Source: JAGHBT01 sp035311885
Lineage (GTDB): Bacteria; Krumholzibacteriota; Krumholzibacteriia; Krumholzibacteriales; WJIX01
Direction: 5' to 3'
DNA length: 16,511 nucleotides
NCBI GenBank assembly: GCA_964554125.1
Contig: CAZKNG010000051.1
Span: forward strand, 1-16,511
Part shown: in pieces, positions 1-7,704 of the stretch
Layout: each line of letters begins with the position of its first letter
Numbering within the stretch: position 1 is the first letter of the stretch
Made by a program: the position numbers and the translations under genes
The notes under the pieces: model-generated
The model's input: only the letters and a program-made list of their open reading frames with translations
Database searches by the model: none
Told to the model about the DNA's origin: nothing

Positions 1-596
1 CCACTTAATTCAGGGGGTTTCTGATGAGCCCCCATGAACGTAGATACTATATCTGAAGGCATATCTTCGGCGAGACGGGAAATTACTCTCAGCATCTTTA
101 ATTCATTTTCCAGATCAAGCCCGTATCCGGTCTTAATCTCAACGGTAGTTACGCCCGTCTTTAAGATCTTCAGAAGACGACGCCTGCTTATTTCATATAA
201 CCGCTCTTCATCCATTTCGCGAAGTTCCCGCACTGTTCTCTTTATACCCCCACCCCGTCTTTCGATTTCGAGATAGCTGTCACCTCTAATCCTGGCTTCA
301 TATTCATCCGGCCTGTACCCGGGAAATACCGAGTGCGTATGAGGGTCCACCCACCCGGGCAATACAACCCTTCCCCCCACATTTATGATCTTTGAAACCT
401 CTCTCTCCGCTACTTCTTTTTCAACCGTATCGCCTGAACCGATGGCTAATATTCTTCCACCAGCTACCGCGATAGCGCCACTCGAGATAATACCCGGGTC
501 AGAAAGTTCTTCCCCCCTGAGCGGTCCCTTCCCATTATTACGGCATGTTATTATCTGACCAGCGCCAAGAAGGAGTAAATCAATTGTTTCAATCAA
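1..596 (-). CDS. hutI: Imidazolonepropionase, N-terminal half (cut by window edge)
   Basis: Third step of histidine degradation: hydrolyses 4-imidazolone-5-propionate to N-formimino-glutamate in the cytosol. The frame encodes about 198 residues before the left edge; the family is about 400 long. Seen: the amidohydrolase metal motif DPHTH near residues 84-88, followed by the family stretch with FPGYR, a YLEI segment and a GGGI turn (about 91-118), then VEIKTGYGL (152-160) and TFMGAH (186-191), all characteristic of HutI rather than other amidohydrolases. I chose a TTG start at 596 because AAGGAG lies 6 bases upstream (603-608). The only other in-frame initiator before the upstream stop is a TTG at 617 without a comparable site. 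It lies 125 bases downstream of hutU on the same strand, so it is probably in the same transcription unit. Confidence 0.93.
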   Translation of the reverse strand, partial: MIETIDLLLLGAGQIITCRNNGKGPLRGEELSDPGIISSGAIAVAGGRILAIGSGDTVEKEVAEREVSKIINVGGRVVLPGWVDPHTHSVFPGYRPDEYEARIRGDSYLEIERRGGGIKRTVRELREMDEERLYEISRRRLLKILKTGVTTVEIKTGYGLDLENELKMLRVISRLAEDMPSDIVSTFMGAHQKPPELS

Positions 597-629
597 ACGC
601 TTCTCCTTGCAGAACAAAATAAACTGAAG

Positions 630-656
630 TTAAGTCAAGCAAAATGCATGACTTAA
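630..656. promoter_or_regulatory. 8-bp perfect inverted repeat in the hutU-hutI gap
   Basis: TTAAGTCA (630-637) and TGACTTAA (649-656) form a perfect dyad with an 11-base spacer, in the gap between the hutU stop and the hutI start. It could be an operator for a dimeric regulator or an intergenic stem-loop. There is no long T-run on either side, so it is not a convincing terminator. A TTGACT is embedded on the minus strand (638-633), but no -10 box sits at the right distance, so I do not call a promoter. Confidence 0.35.
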
Positions 657-721
657 AAATACGAGGCCACATCTATTCACATATATTAATGACCGGTATC
701 TTATTCTCTGAACCAGCGATA

Positions 722-2377
722 TTATTTGTTTAACATGGGAATATTAATTCCAGCCTCCTTCGCCCTTTTTATAGCTATTTCATAGCCTGCGTCTGCATGT
801 CTTGCAATCCCTATGCCAGGGTCACCGCGAAGACAACGCTTAAGTTTTTCAGCCCCCTTATCGCTCCCATCCGCCACTACAGCAAGACCGGCGTGTATTG
901 ACAGACCCATTCCAACACCGCCTCCGTGATGAACTGAGACCCAGGCAGCTCCATTGACGGCATTTAGTAACGCGTTTAAAATGGGCCAATCCGCTACAGC
1001 GTCAGTTCCATCCTTCATACCTTCAGTTTCACGGTAAGGAGACGCTACAGAACCGCTGTCGAGATGATCTCTTCCGATAACTATAGGAGCACTTATCTCG
1101 CCACTGGCCACAAGTTCGTTCATCGCCAGCCCGAGTTTCTCGCGTTCCCCGTATGACAGCCAGCAAATCCTGGCGGGAAGTCCCTGGAACGCGACTTTCC
1201 TGCGCGCCATTTTTATCCATCTGCATAAAGACTCATTTTCGGGGAACAGCTCAAGCACAAGATCGTCTGTTCTATAAATATCCTCTTCTTTTCCGGATAG
1301 AGCAAGCCACCGGAAGGGCCCCTTCCCGATACAAAACATCGGGCGTACAAACGCGGGCACAAATCCCGGAAAATCAAAGGCGTTCTCCAGGCCGCCCTTC
1401 ATCGCCTGGCCCCGGATATTATTCCCGTAATCAAAGACAATGGCGTCTTTCTTCTGAAAATCCAGCATAGCCTGAACGTGTAGCACAATTGACTCGATAG
1501 CTTCCTTTATATAGCGGTCGGGATCCTTTTCGCGGAGCTTGGAGGCCTCATCAAGATTATAACCTCTCGGGATATAACCGTTCAGCGCATCGTGGGCAGA
1601 TGTCTGGTCAGTTACTATGTCCGGTATTATGTTTCTCGACACCAGCTCGGGAAATATATCCGCCGCGTTACCGACCAATCCTATTGATAAAGGCTCTTTA
1701 TCTTTCAAAGCTTTATCTATCTTTTCAAGAGCGCTGTCGAGGTCCCGTTCCATTTCATCGAGGTACCGGGTTTCCAGACGTCTCCTGATCCTCTTTTCAT
1801 CGACCTCAACGATCAGGCAGACCCCTCTGTTCATTGTAACCGCGAGGGGTTGAGCACCGCTCATTTCTCCCAGACCTCCGGAAAGAACGAATTTTCCGGC
1901 GAGATCCCCCCCGAAATTCTTTCTAGCGCATTCAGACAGTGTTTCATAGGTCCCCTGCAATATCCCCTGGGTCCCAATATACATCCAGGAACCCGCGGTC
2001 ATCTGACCGTACATCATTAAATCATCAGCTTCCAGTTTCCGGAAATGATCCCATGTTGCCCAGCGGGGAACAAGGAGTGAATTCGCAATCAGCACCCTTG
2101 GAGCTCCCTCATGCGTTTGAAAAACCCCCACAGGTTTACCGGACTGAACCAGAAGGGTTTCATCGTTTTCAAGAGTTTTAAGTTCCCTGACAATCGCGTG
2201 GTAGGAATCCCAGTTTCTCGCCGCTTTTCCTGTTCCTCCGTATACTATCAGTTTCTCCGGATCGGCCGCGACCTCTCTATCTAAATTGTTCATCAACATC
2301 CTCAGGGCTGCCTCCTGAAACCATCCCCTGCAGCTGATTTTATTTCCCCTTGGAGCTCTTATATCCACTTTTTCCAT
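722..2377 (-). CDS. hutU: Urocanate hydratase (urocanase)
   Basis: Converts urocanate to 4-imidazolone-5-propionate with tightly bound NAD+, the second step of histidine degradation. The 551 residues match the family's usual length (about 550-560). Seen: GWFQEAALRMLMNNLD near residues 18-33, YGGTGKAARNW (46-56), QTHEGAPRV (87-95), the NAD-binding glycine-rich segment GGLGEMSGAQPLA (167-179, where most homologues have GLGGMGGAQPLA), DQTSAHD (257-263), the segment GLPARICW with the catalytic-region cysteine C405, and the C-terminal block ADWPILNALLNAVNGA with HHGGGVGMG (462-491). The ATG start is preceded by TGGAGGTG about 9 bases upstream. It follows dinG by 212 bases on the same strand, and its partner hutI follows it. 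hutH, which supplies urocanate, is not in this window. Confidence 0.97.
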   Translation of the reverse strand: MEKVDIRAPRGNKISCRGWFQEAALRMLMNNLDREVAADPEKLIVYGGTGKAARNWDSYHAIVRELKTLENDETLLVQSGKPVGVFQTHEGAPRVLIANSLLVPRWATWDHFRKLEADDLMMYGQMTAGSWMYIGTQGILQGTYETLSECARKNFGGDLAGKFVLSGGLGEMSGAQPLAVTMNRGVCLIVEVDEKRIRRRLETRYLDEMERDLDSALEKIDKALKDKEPLSIGLVGNAADIFPELVSRNIIPDIVTDQTSAHDALNGYIPRGYNLDEASKLREKDPDRYIKEAIESIVLHVQAMLDFQKKDAIVFDYGNNIRGQAMKGGLENAFDFPGFVPAFVRPMFCIGKGPFRWLALSGKEEDIYRTDDLVLELFPENESLCRWIKMARRKVAFQGLPARICWLSYGEREKLGLAMNELVASGEISAPIVIGRDHLDSGSVASPYRETEGMKDGTDAVADWPILNALLNAVNGAAWVSVHHGGGVGMGLSIHAGLAVVADGSDKGAEKLKRCLRGDPGIGIARHADAGYEIAIKRAKEAGINIPMLNK

Positions 2378-2589
2378 ATCTGCTTACACCTCCATTACGG
2401 CTACAGAGCGGTAAAGCAACATTATCCGCTCCAACCAGAACAATATCTTTGCCGGCTCATATAATTGCCAGATTGCAACACCTCCACTTCAATTCCTCAA
2501 CATCGTGCCCTCCCGCGCAGGTATTAACCCTAAACCTTTTGCGGTTATACGGCAAGATGAAAAGCTTACACACAACTTTCGCCGGATAA

Positions 2590-4983
2590 TCACTCCGCAA
2601 ACCAGTCCAGAGACCTCCCTATTACGTCAGCTCCCGACGAAACAACTATCCCCTCAGTGGGCAATGATGAAAGTATATGCTTACCGTATGATCTGCTATG
2701 TATCCTTGAATCAAGGATAACTATCATACCTCTGTCATCTTTTCTTCTTATTAATCTGCCTATCCCCTGTTTCAAACGTAAAATGGCCTCGGGGAGAAAA
2801 AGCTCCTTAAAAGGGTTGCCTCCAATACTCCTCAGTCTTTCTGAACGAGCCTGAATAATCGGGTCGTCTGGAACCGGGAATGGTATCTTTGGAATCACGA
2901 GAATCTCAAGCTGTTTTCCCGGAAAATCTACCCCCTCCCAGAAACTTGCCACACCGAGCAGTACTGACGCTTCATTATTCCTGAACTCTCGAGACAAAAC
3001 CTCTCTACTTTCACCTCTTCCCTGAACAAGAAGAGGTCCCGGAAGCTCCTCTCTGTCAAGCAACTCTGCTGAAACAAGACACATTTTATAAGAAGTAAAA
3101 AGAACGAGTAATCTGCGCCTGTGTCTCACGGAAAGTTCTCTTACAATATCTATGATCTCGTTAGAAAAATCTCTTTCATTAGGGTTGCCAAGATCCGACC
3201 GCAAGACTACAAGACAGTTATCTTCTCGAAAGAAGGAAGACGGCTTTACAAGTTCAAAGACAGTTTTCGGAGTGAATCTTACTCCGAGCCTTTTCTTCAC
3301 ATATTCAAAGGAACCATTCTGGCTCAGAGTTGCTGACGTAAAAACAGCTGATTCTGTAGACTCTGACAGAAAATCCGCGAACCTGCGGTCTATATCTATC
3401 GGCGAACCACAAATAGATCTAACCCTTGAATTCTTGTTCCATTCTATCCAGAAAACAGTATCCTCATCGTTACCCTCCGTCAAAAATACCGCTGCTGCCG
3501 CCAGCTCATCAAGCTGACTCTCTGCCGCTTCTATTTCCTGTTTAAAATGTCTTATATCTTCTGATCCATTTTGCTGATATAATACTTTAAGTATATCTCT
3601 TAACTTATTGTTATATAGTATGAATTCGGATATACTATCCTTGATGTCAATAAATGTTTCTTCTCCGTCGTAATACCTGGTTTTCTTCCCGGAAATGGTC
3701 TTTTCCCTATTCAGAGAGTGTTCAATACCCTTGAATATATCCTTCCAGGTATTCTGTGTTTTCGAGACCATATCCTGAAGTTCAAAAATCAGTTTCTTCC
3801 CGCCTTTTACTCCTGGATCTGTTTCGAGTTCCCGAAGCATGAACTTCCATCTATCATCGTTTACAGTGACCGGTTTTATCCATTTTAAGATTCCCCCTAT
3901 TTCACCGGGAGTAATCCTGACCGATAAATTCTCCATGACACATTTGTCCAGATGATGAGCTTCGTCAAAAACAACACCATGATAATCGCCTAAAATCCCC
4001 CCGCCTCTCTTATAATCCGCCATAACCAGAGAGTGATTGACAAAAACTATATCAGCTTCCCGGGCTCTCTCCCTCGCAATGACCAGAGGACATGAAAGGG
4101 AGTTTGGGCACCCTCTCATTAAACACCTCACGGGCGCGCCAAGTTCGAACGGAATTATACCAGCCTTGTCATACGGAAGAGACTCCACAGTATAAGTCTC
4201 GGATAACACTGAAAAGAGTGCGAGATCAATAGCTTTTCGGGGGTTTTTTTCCATGAGTTTACTCACCGCGGATATTAATCTTCTTGAACATATATAATTT
4301 TCTCTTCCAACGAGTCTCTCAACCGTGAAATCCAGCTTCAGTATATTTCTTATAAGCTCAATCTCTCTGTCAAAGAGCTGATTCTGCAGATTCTTTGTGT
4401 GAGTTGAAATAACGATCCGGTTTCGGGTTTCAAGAGAAAATAGAACAGCCGGGATAAGATAAGCCAGTGATTTTCCGGTTCCAGTTCCAGCCTCTATGAA
4501 CGAAATTTTTCTGTCGTAAAGAGTATTCATAACTTCTGATGCCATCTCAAGCTGTTCGAGCCGCTTCTCACCAAGTCGATCGAAAATAAATTCAAACGCC
4601 TCTCTGACCGAGTATCGGTCCGCTCTTGCCGAAAGACCCTCAGAGTTTTTGACAGCTGAATTCTCCTGCCGGAGAGAAAACCTCTTTTCAGCAGGGGTTG
4701 CGGCATCTTCCTTCTCCCCACCCCCGAGTTTACTGAATATACCGCCGGGAAGATCTTTTACTGCTTCCGCGGCGGCTGTTTCAATAACCCTTATCCCTTT
4801 AAAACTGATTCTCTTAGCGATAGTCAAAAGTAAGGGCAGGGGGATTAAGCTCCTCGATAACCTTTCAAGTATATATTCGGATAGTTCATTCGAGCTGAAA
4901 TCTCCCTCATCCGGGGATTTTAAATAGGGGAAAAAAGCTTCAAGTTCATGCGGCCTAAAAGATATTGAATCAGTTGCAGGCAT
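2590..4983 (-). CDS. dinG: DinG/XPD-family ATP-dependent DNA helicase with Fe-S cluster
   Basis: Superfamily 2, XPD-like 5'-3' DNA helicase of the DinG/YoaA group, which resolves R-loops, G-quadruplexes and damaged replication structures. Seen in 797 residues: Walker A EAGTGTGKS (164-172); four cysteines C232, C287, C292 and C298 spaced as the iron-sulfur cluster ligands; Walker B DEAH (340-343); TSATL (549-553); GVASFWEGVDFPG (677-689); and arginine-finger motif QGIGRLIRR (739-747). Residues 1-140 precede the helicase core and show no DEDD exonuclease motif, so this is not the exonuclease-fused DinG of Firmicutes; I do not recognise that extension. The start is the only ATG after an in-frame TAG, but the ribosome binding site (GAGAGGGA, about 15 bases upstream) is badly spaced. 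The flanking thiC and hut genes suggest no functional link. Confidence 0.93.
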   Translation of the reverse strand: MPATDSISFRPHELEAFFPYLKSPDEGDFSSNELSEYILERLSRSLIPLPLLLTIAKRISFKGIRVIETAAAEAVKDLPGGIFSKLGGGEKEDAATPAEKRFSLRQENSAVKNSEGLSARADRYSVREAFEFIFDRLGEKRLEQLEMASEVMNTLYDRKISFIEAGTGTGKSLAYLIPAVLFSLETRNRIVISTHTKNLQNQLFDREIELIRNILKLDFTVERLVGRENYICSRRLISAVSKLMEKNPRKAIDLALFSVLSETYTVESLPYDKAGIIPFELGAPVRCLMRGCPNSLSCPLVIARERAREADIVFVNHSLVMADYKRGGGILGDYHGVVFDEAHHLDKCVMENLSVRITPGEIGGILKWIKPVTVNDDRWKFMLRELETDPGVKGGKKLIFELQDMVSKTQNTWKDIFKGIEHSLNREKTISGKKTRYYDGEETFIDIKDSISEFILYNNKLRDILKVLYQQNGSEDIRHFKQEIEAAESQLDELAAAAVFLTEGNDEDTVFWIEWNKNSRVRSICGSPIDIDRRFADFLSESTESAVFTSATLSQNGSFEYVKKRLGVRFTPKTVFELVKPSSFFREDNCLVVLRSDLGNPNERDFSNEIIDIVRELSVRHRRRLLVLFTSYKMCLVSAELLDREELPGPLLVQGRGESREVLSREFRNNEASVLLGVASFWEGVDFPGKQLEILVIPKIPFPVPDDPIIQARSERLRSIGGNPFKELFLPEAILRLKQGIGRLIRRKDDRGMIVILDSRIHSRSYGKHILSSLPTEGIVVSSGADVIGRSLDWFAE

Positions 4984-5068
4984 AAATTCTGTATACTATC
5001 CCTCTCGCAACCCAAAACCCGTTGCATTTCTTATCAAAATAATCCTTACGAAATTAACATCCCTGTAA

Positions 5069-5087
5069 AGCCGGATAATACCCGGCT
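5069..5087 (-). terminator. Possible weak terminator hairpin after thiC
   Basis: On the minus strand AGCCGG and CCGGCT form a 6-bp GC-rich stem with a 7-base loop, about 40 bases past the thiC stop, followed by only TTTA. The position fits an end of the thiC transcript before dinG, but the short T-tract makes it weak. Confidence 0.33.
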
Positions 5088-5128
5088 CATTTACTAAAAT
5101 GATATTCACAAAGCCGTTGAGAGATAAA

Positions 5129-6430
5129 CTATGAATCGTCCTCTTTCTTATCGTAGTCTTCCCTTGTACGCATAGTACCCCGAATAGCGCAAAATTCTCC
5201 GCACATCGTGCACAAATCGTCATCTCCCCCTGAGCTTTTATCGTAAAGGGATTCCGCCTTATCCGGGTCGAGACTCCTCCGGAGCGATTTTTTCCACTCC
5301 AGTTTAGCCCTGGGAATTGAAACCGAATCATCCCACTCCTTCGCTCCCGGAATACCTTTAGCGATATCCCCCGCGTGAGCGGCAATCCTGGTGGCGATCA
5401 CACCATCACGGGCATCTTTAATAGAAGGTAACCGGAGATGCTCCGCCGGTGTTACATAGCATAGGAAATCCGCTCCGTGCCATGCTGCTACAGCTCCGCC
5501 GACAGCGGCAGTAATATGATCGTACCCGGGGGCAACATCTGTAACAATAGGACCGAGAACATAAAACGGAGCGTCTCCGCAGGCTTTTTTCTGAATAATC
5601 ATATTAGTTTCAATTTCATTCAGAGGAATATGCCCGGGGCCTTCCACAAAAACGCTTACTCCGCGTGCCCGCGCTCTCTCCACCAGATCTCCGATAACAA
5701 GCAATTCGCCGATCTGCGGTCTGTCAGTTGAATCCGCCAGAGCCCCGGGCCTGAGACCATCTCCGAGACTAAGTGAAACATCGTATTCTTCCAACAAATC
5801 AAGAAGTCTGTCGAAATGTTCGAAATACGGGTTTTCCTTACCATTTCTAGCCATCCACTGCATCAGCAAGCTGCCGCCGCGGCTTACAACCCCGGCTAAT
5901 CTTGTTCTAGCCACTTCACGGGATAATCTGGCTACAAGTCCGCAGTGTACGGTCATAAAGTCAACTCCGTCTCGAGCCTGCTTCTCGATTACTTCAAAAA
6001 AGTGATCAACTTCACAATCGGTTATCCCCTCTCCGCGTTCAGCGGCCTCAACGGCAACCTGGTATACCGGAACGGTTCCGACAGGAACTGTGCTTTTCTC
6101 GAGTATCTTCTTTCTTGCAGCATCGATGTCTCCGCCCGTGGATAGATCCATCACAGCATCAGAACCAGCCTCAATTACAACTTTCAATTTCTCAAGTTCA
6201 ATATTCAGATCATCATGATCGGGGCTCGTCCCTATATTCGCGTTGACTTTAGTTCTAAGCCCCCGCCCTATTCCAATAACTCCGCAGTGTTCTCTGGCTG
6301 TTCCGGTGAGAATTACTTTACCTTCAGCAACGAGAGAACGAAGCTTTTCAGGCTCTAATCCTTCTTTTTCAGCAACATCCCTTAGCGCGCGAGTTATTTC
6401 ACCCCTTTTTGCCCTCTGATATTCAGTCAA
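5129..6430 (-). CDS. thiC: Phosphomethylpyrimidine synthase ThiC (radical SAM)
   Basis: Rearranges aminoimidazole ribotide to hydroxymethylpyrimidine phosphate, the committed step of the pyrimidine branch of thiamine synthesis. At 433 residues it is the short bacterial/archaeal form, without the N-terminal extension of the E. coli type (about 630). Seen: KVNANIGTSPD (61-71), MDLSTGGDI (94-102), GVDFMTVHCG (155-164), SRGGS (183-187), LSLGDGLRPG (220-229), EGPGHIPL (263-270), the DVAPGYDHI segment (298-306), and the cluster-binding C-terminus C407-TM-C410-GEF-C414. That spacing is CX2CX3C, one residue shorter than the E. coli CX2CX4C; from memory it is usual in short-form ThiC. The start is TTG, supported by GGAGGAG 6 bases upstream. 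A promoter lies immediately upstream, leaving no room for a TPP riboswitch. Confidence 0.96.
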   Translation of the reverse strand: MTEYQRAKRGEITRALRDVAEKEGLEPEKLRSLVAEGKVILTGTAREHCGVIGIGRGLRTKVNANIGTSPDHDDLNIELEKLKVVIEAGSDAVMDLSTGGDIDAARKKILEKSTVPVGTVPVYQVAVEAAERGEGITDCEVDHFFEVIEKQARDGVDFMTVHCGLVARLSREVARTRLAGVVSRGGSLLMQWMARNGKENPYFEHFDRLLDLLEEYDVSLSLGDGLRPGALADSTDRPQIGELLVIGDLVERARARGVSVFVEGPGHIPLNEIETNMIIQKKACGDAPFYVLGPIVTDVAPGYDHITAAVGGAVAAWHGADFLCYVTPAEHLRLPSIKDARDGVIATRIAAHAGDIAKGIPGAKEWDDSVSIPRAKLEWKKSLRRSLDPDKAESLYDKSSGGDDDLCTMCGEFCAIRGTMRTREDYDKKEDDS

Positions 6431-6459
6431 TATATTCTCCTCCCTACAAAAACAACTTA

Positions 6460-6488
6460 AGTATAAACTTCACTTAATTCTTAGTCAA
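6460..6488 (-). promoter_or_regulatory. Promoter of thiC
   Basis: On the minus strand TTGACT (6488-6483), a 17-base spacer and TATACT (6465-6460) make a near-consensus sigma-70 promoter. The predicted start point is near 6453, giving a leader of only about 20 bases, nearly all ribosome binding site. An inverted repeat TTAAGT/ACTTAA (6457-6462 and 6472-6477) overlaps the -10 box and could be an operator. Confidence 0.7.
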
Positions 6489-6535
6489 GAATGTGGTTAG
6501 ATTATCGTGATTTATTATCCCGTTTTAAATGGTAC

Positions 6536-6564
6536 TTGCGGTAAAGCTGTTTCTTTAATATTAT
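6536..6564 (+). promoter_or_regulatory. Probable promoter of the Bax-like gene
   Basis: TTGCGG (6536-6541), a 17-base spacer and TATTAT (6559-6564). The -10 is good and the -35 only half matches. It would fire divergently from the thiC promoter, with a leader of about 65-70 bases before the GTG start at 6640. Confidence 0.45.
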
Positions 6565-6639
6565 CAATGTAGAGTTAATTAATTGAAGCAAAGTAAGTTA
6601 AATAACTTAGACAATGAATGATTGTTTACGGGAGATTAA

Positions 6640-7377
6640 GTGGAGAAGAAAAAGTTAATCCTGTCAAGTGTAATTGTTTTAATTGCCATAGCAATATTTT
6701 TCATAATATACAAATCAGGAGATAAAGAGAAAGACACTATTCAGAGTGAGCACAAACCTGCTGAGGAAACTAATTACTCCGCATCCTTCATACCGGAAGA
6801 TATGACAATAGAGGAGAAAAAGAACCGATTCTTACACTTAATGCTTCCGCCTGTAAAAAGTGTTTTTTCGCAACTTGAAGAACGCCATAGAAGAGTTACA
6901 GCTAAAATCAAAAGCGGAAAAGAGCAAAAAGAGATCGGCAAACTAAAAAAGGAATATAAAGCTGAAACAGATAAAGAATTGATGATGGCTTTAAAACCCC
7001 ATCCTGTAAGTATTGTCCTGGCCCAGGCGGCCCTGGAAAGTTCATGGGCAACATCGAGATTCTTCTTTGAAGCAAGGAATATATTTGGTGTCTGGTCATT
7101 TGATGCGGGTGAACCGCGAATAGCAGCCGGTGAAAAACGCGACAATAAAACCGTTTGGGTAAAGAAATACGACACCCTTGAGGCATCTGTTAAAGATTAC
7201 TACCGCATCCTGGGGAGAAGCCCAGCCTTTAAGGAATTCAGGGAATTGAGATTAAAAACAAACGATCCATTTAAGCTCGTAAGAGAACTGGAGAACTACT
7301 CGGAGAAAAGAGATAAATACACAAAAAATTTGTCAGCTATGATTCGTTTTAACAATTTCACAAAATATGACAATTGA
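6640..7377 (+). CDS. Membrane-anchored Bax-like glucosaminidase-domain protein
   Basis: Predicted cell-envelope peptidoglycan hydrolase of the Bax / endo-beta-N-acetylglucosaminidase family (glucosaminidase, GH73-like). Seen in 245 residues: a signal anchor at about 6-24 with a KKK basic lead, a polar linker, a lysine/glutamate-rich probably helical or coiled-coil stretch (about 72-113), then the catalytic domain with HPVSIVLAQAALESSWATSR (121-140), in which E133 aligns with the general-acid glutamate. NIFGVWSF (147-154), VKKYDTLEASVKDYY (174-188) and a C-terminal YTKNLSAMI (227-235) follow, as in E. coli Bax. The start is GTG, supported by GGGAG 5 bases upstream; no in-frame ATG occurs near. 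It is divergent from thiC and separated from the next gene by 327 bases, so probably transcribed alone. Confidence 0.85.
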   Translation: MEKKKLILSSVIVLIAIAIFFIIYKSGDKEKDTIQSEHKPAEETNYSASFIPEDMTIEEKKNRFLHLMLPPVKSVFSQLEERHRRVTAKIKSGKEQKEIGKLKKEYKAETDKELMMALKPHPVSIVLAQAALESSWATSRFFFEARNIFGVWSFDAGEPRIAAGEKRDNKTVWVKKYDTLEASVKDYYRILGRSPAFKEFRELRLKTNDPFKLVRELENYSEKRDKYTKNLSAMIRFNNFTKYDN

Positions 7378-7439
7378 TAAATCTAACAGAAATATACTCC
7401 TGTAATAATATTATATTGTAGTATTTATTAGCATATTAA

Positions 7440-7676
7440 TTATATACTTTTAAATGCATTTTAATTGTAAAGTCTGAAGAACTCGAGACAATTTCCAATG
7501 CTGGTCTAACTATTATTACACGGGATTTCATACAATACACAAGCATTGCAGAACTCTTTATATATACCAATGAAAATGGATATGGAAAGAATTTTTGGAA
7601 AGTCAATATCCCTCAGCAATATAATGCCGGCATATCCGATAGCGCCGATAATATACAGCTGGTCGACACTTATTAG
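7440..7676 (+). pseudogene. Start-less coding-like frame, possible gene remnant
   Basis: The 327-base gap between the Bax-like gene and the MATE gene (7378-7704) holds one frame open from the TAA at 7437 to the TAG at 7674, about 78 codons, with no ATG, GTG or TTG anywhere in it. The translation looks protein-like and ends with AELFIYTNENGYGKNFWKVN and then IPQQYNAGISDSADNIQ. I do not recognise a family. It could be the 3' remnant of a decayed gene, or chance in AT-rich DNA. No clear promoter or terminator was seen in the rest of the gap. Confidence 0.28.
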
Positions 7677-7704
7677 AATATCGTAATCCGAAAGATAAAT
7701 ATTT

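Noticed and set aside
2378..2589. Possible small gene or promoter between dinG and hutU
   Set aside because: A 21-codon GTG frame on the minus strand lacks support, and no pair of promoter boxes has acceptable spacing; I see only the hutU ribosome binding site there.
3152..3517. 121-codon plus-strand frame opposite dinG
   Set aside because: Antisense shadow of the helicase; serine-rich, with no ribosome site or family resemblance.
4996..5385. 129-codon minus-strand frame overlapping the 3' end of thiC
   Set aside because: Most of it overlaps the thiC coding region in another frame, including the conserved cysteine tail; no ribosome site.
6431..6639. TPP riboswitch upstream of thiC
   Set aside because: The thi-box sequences are not visible on the minus strand and the promoter leaves no room.
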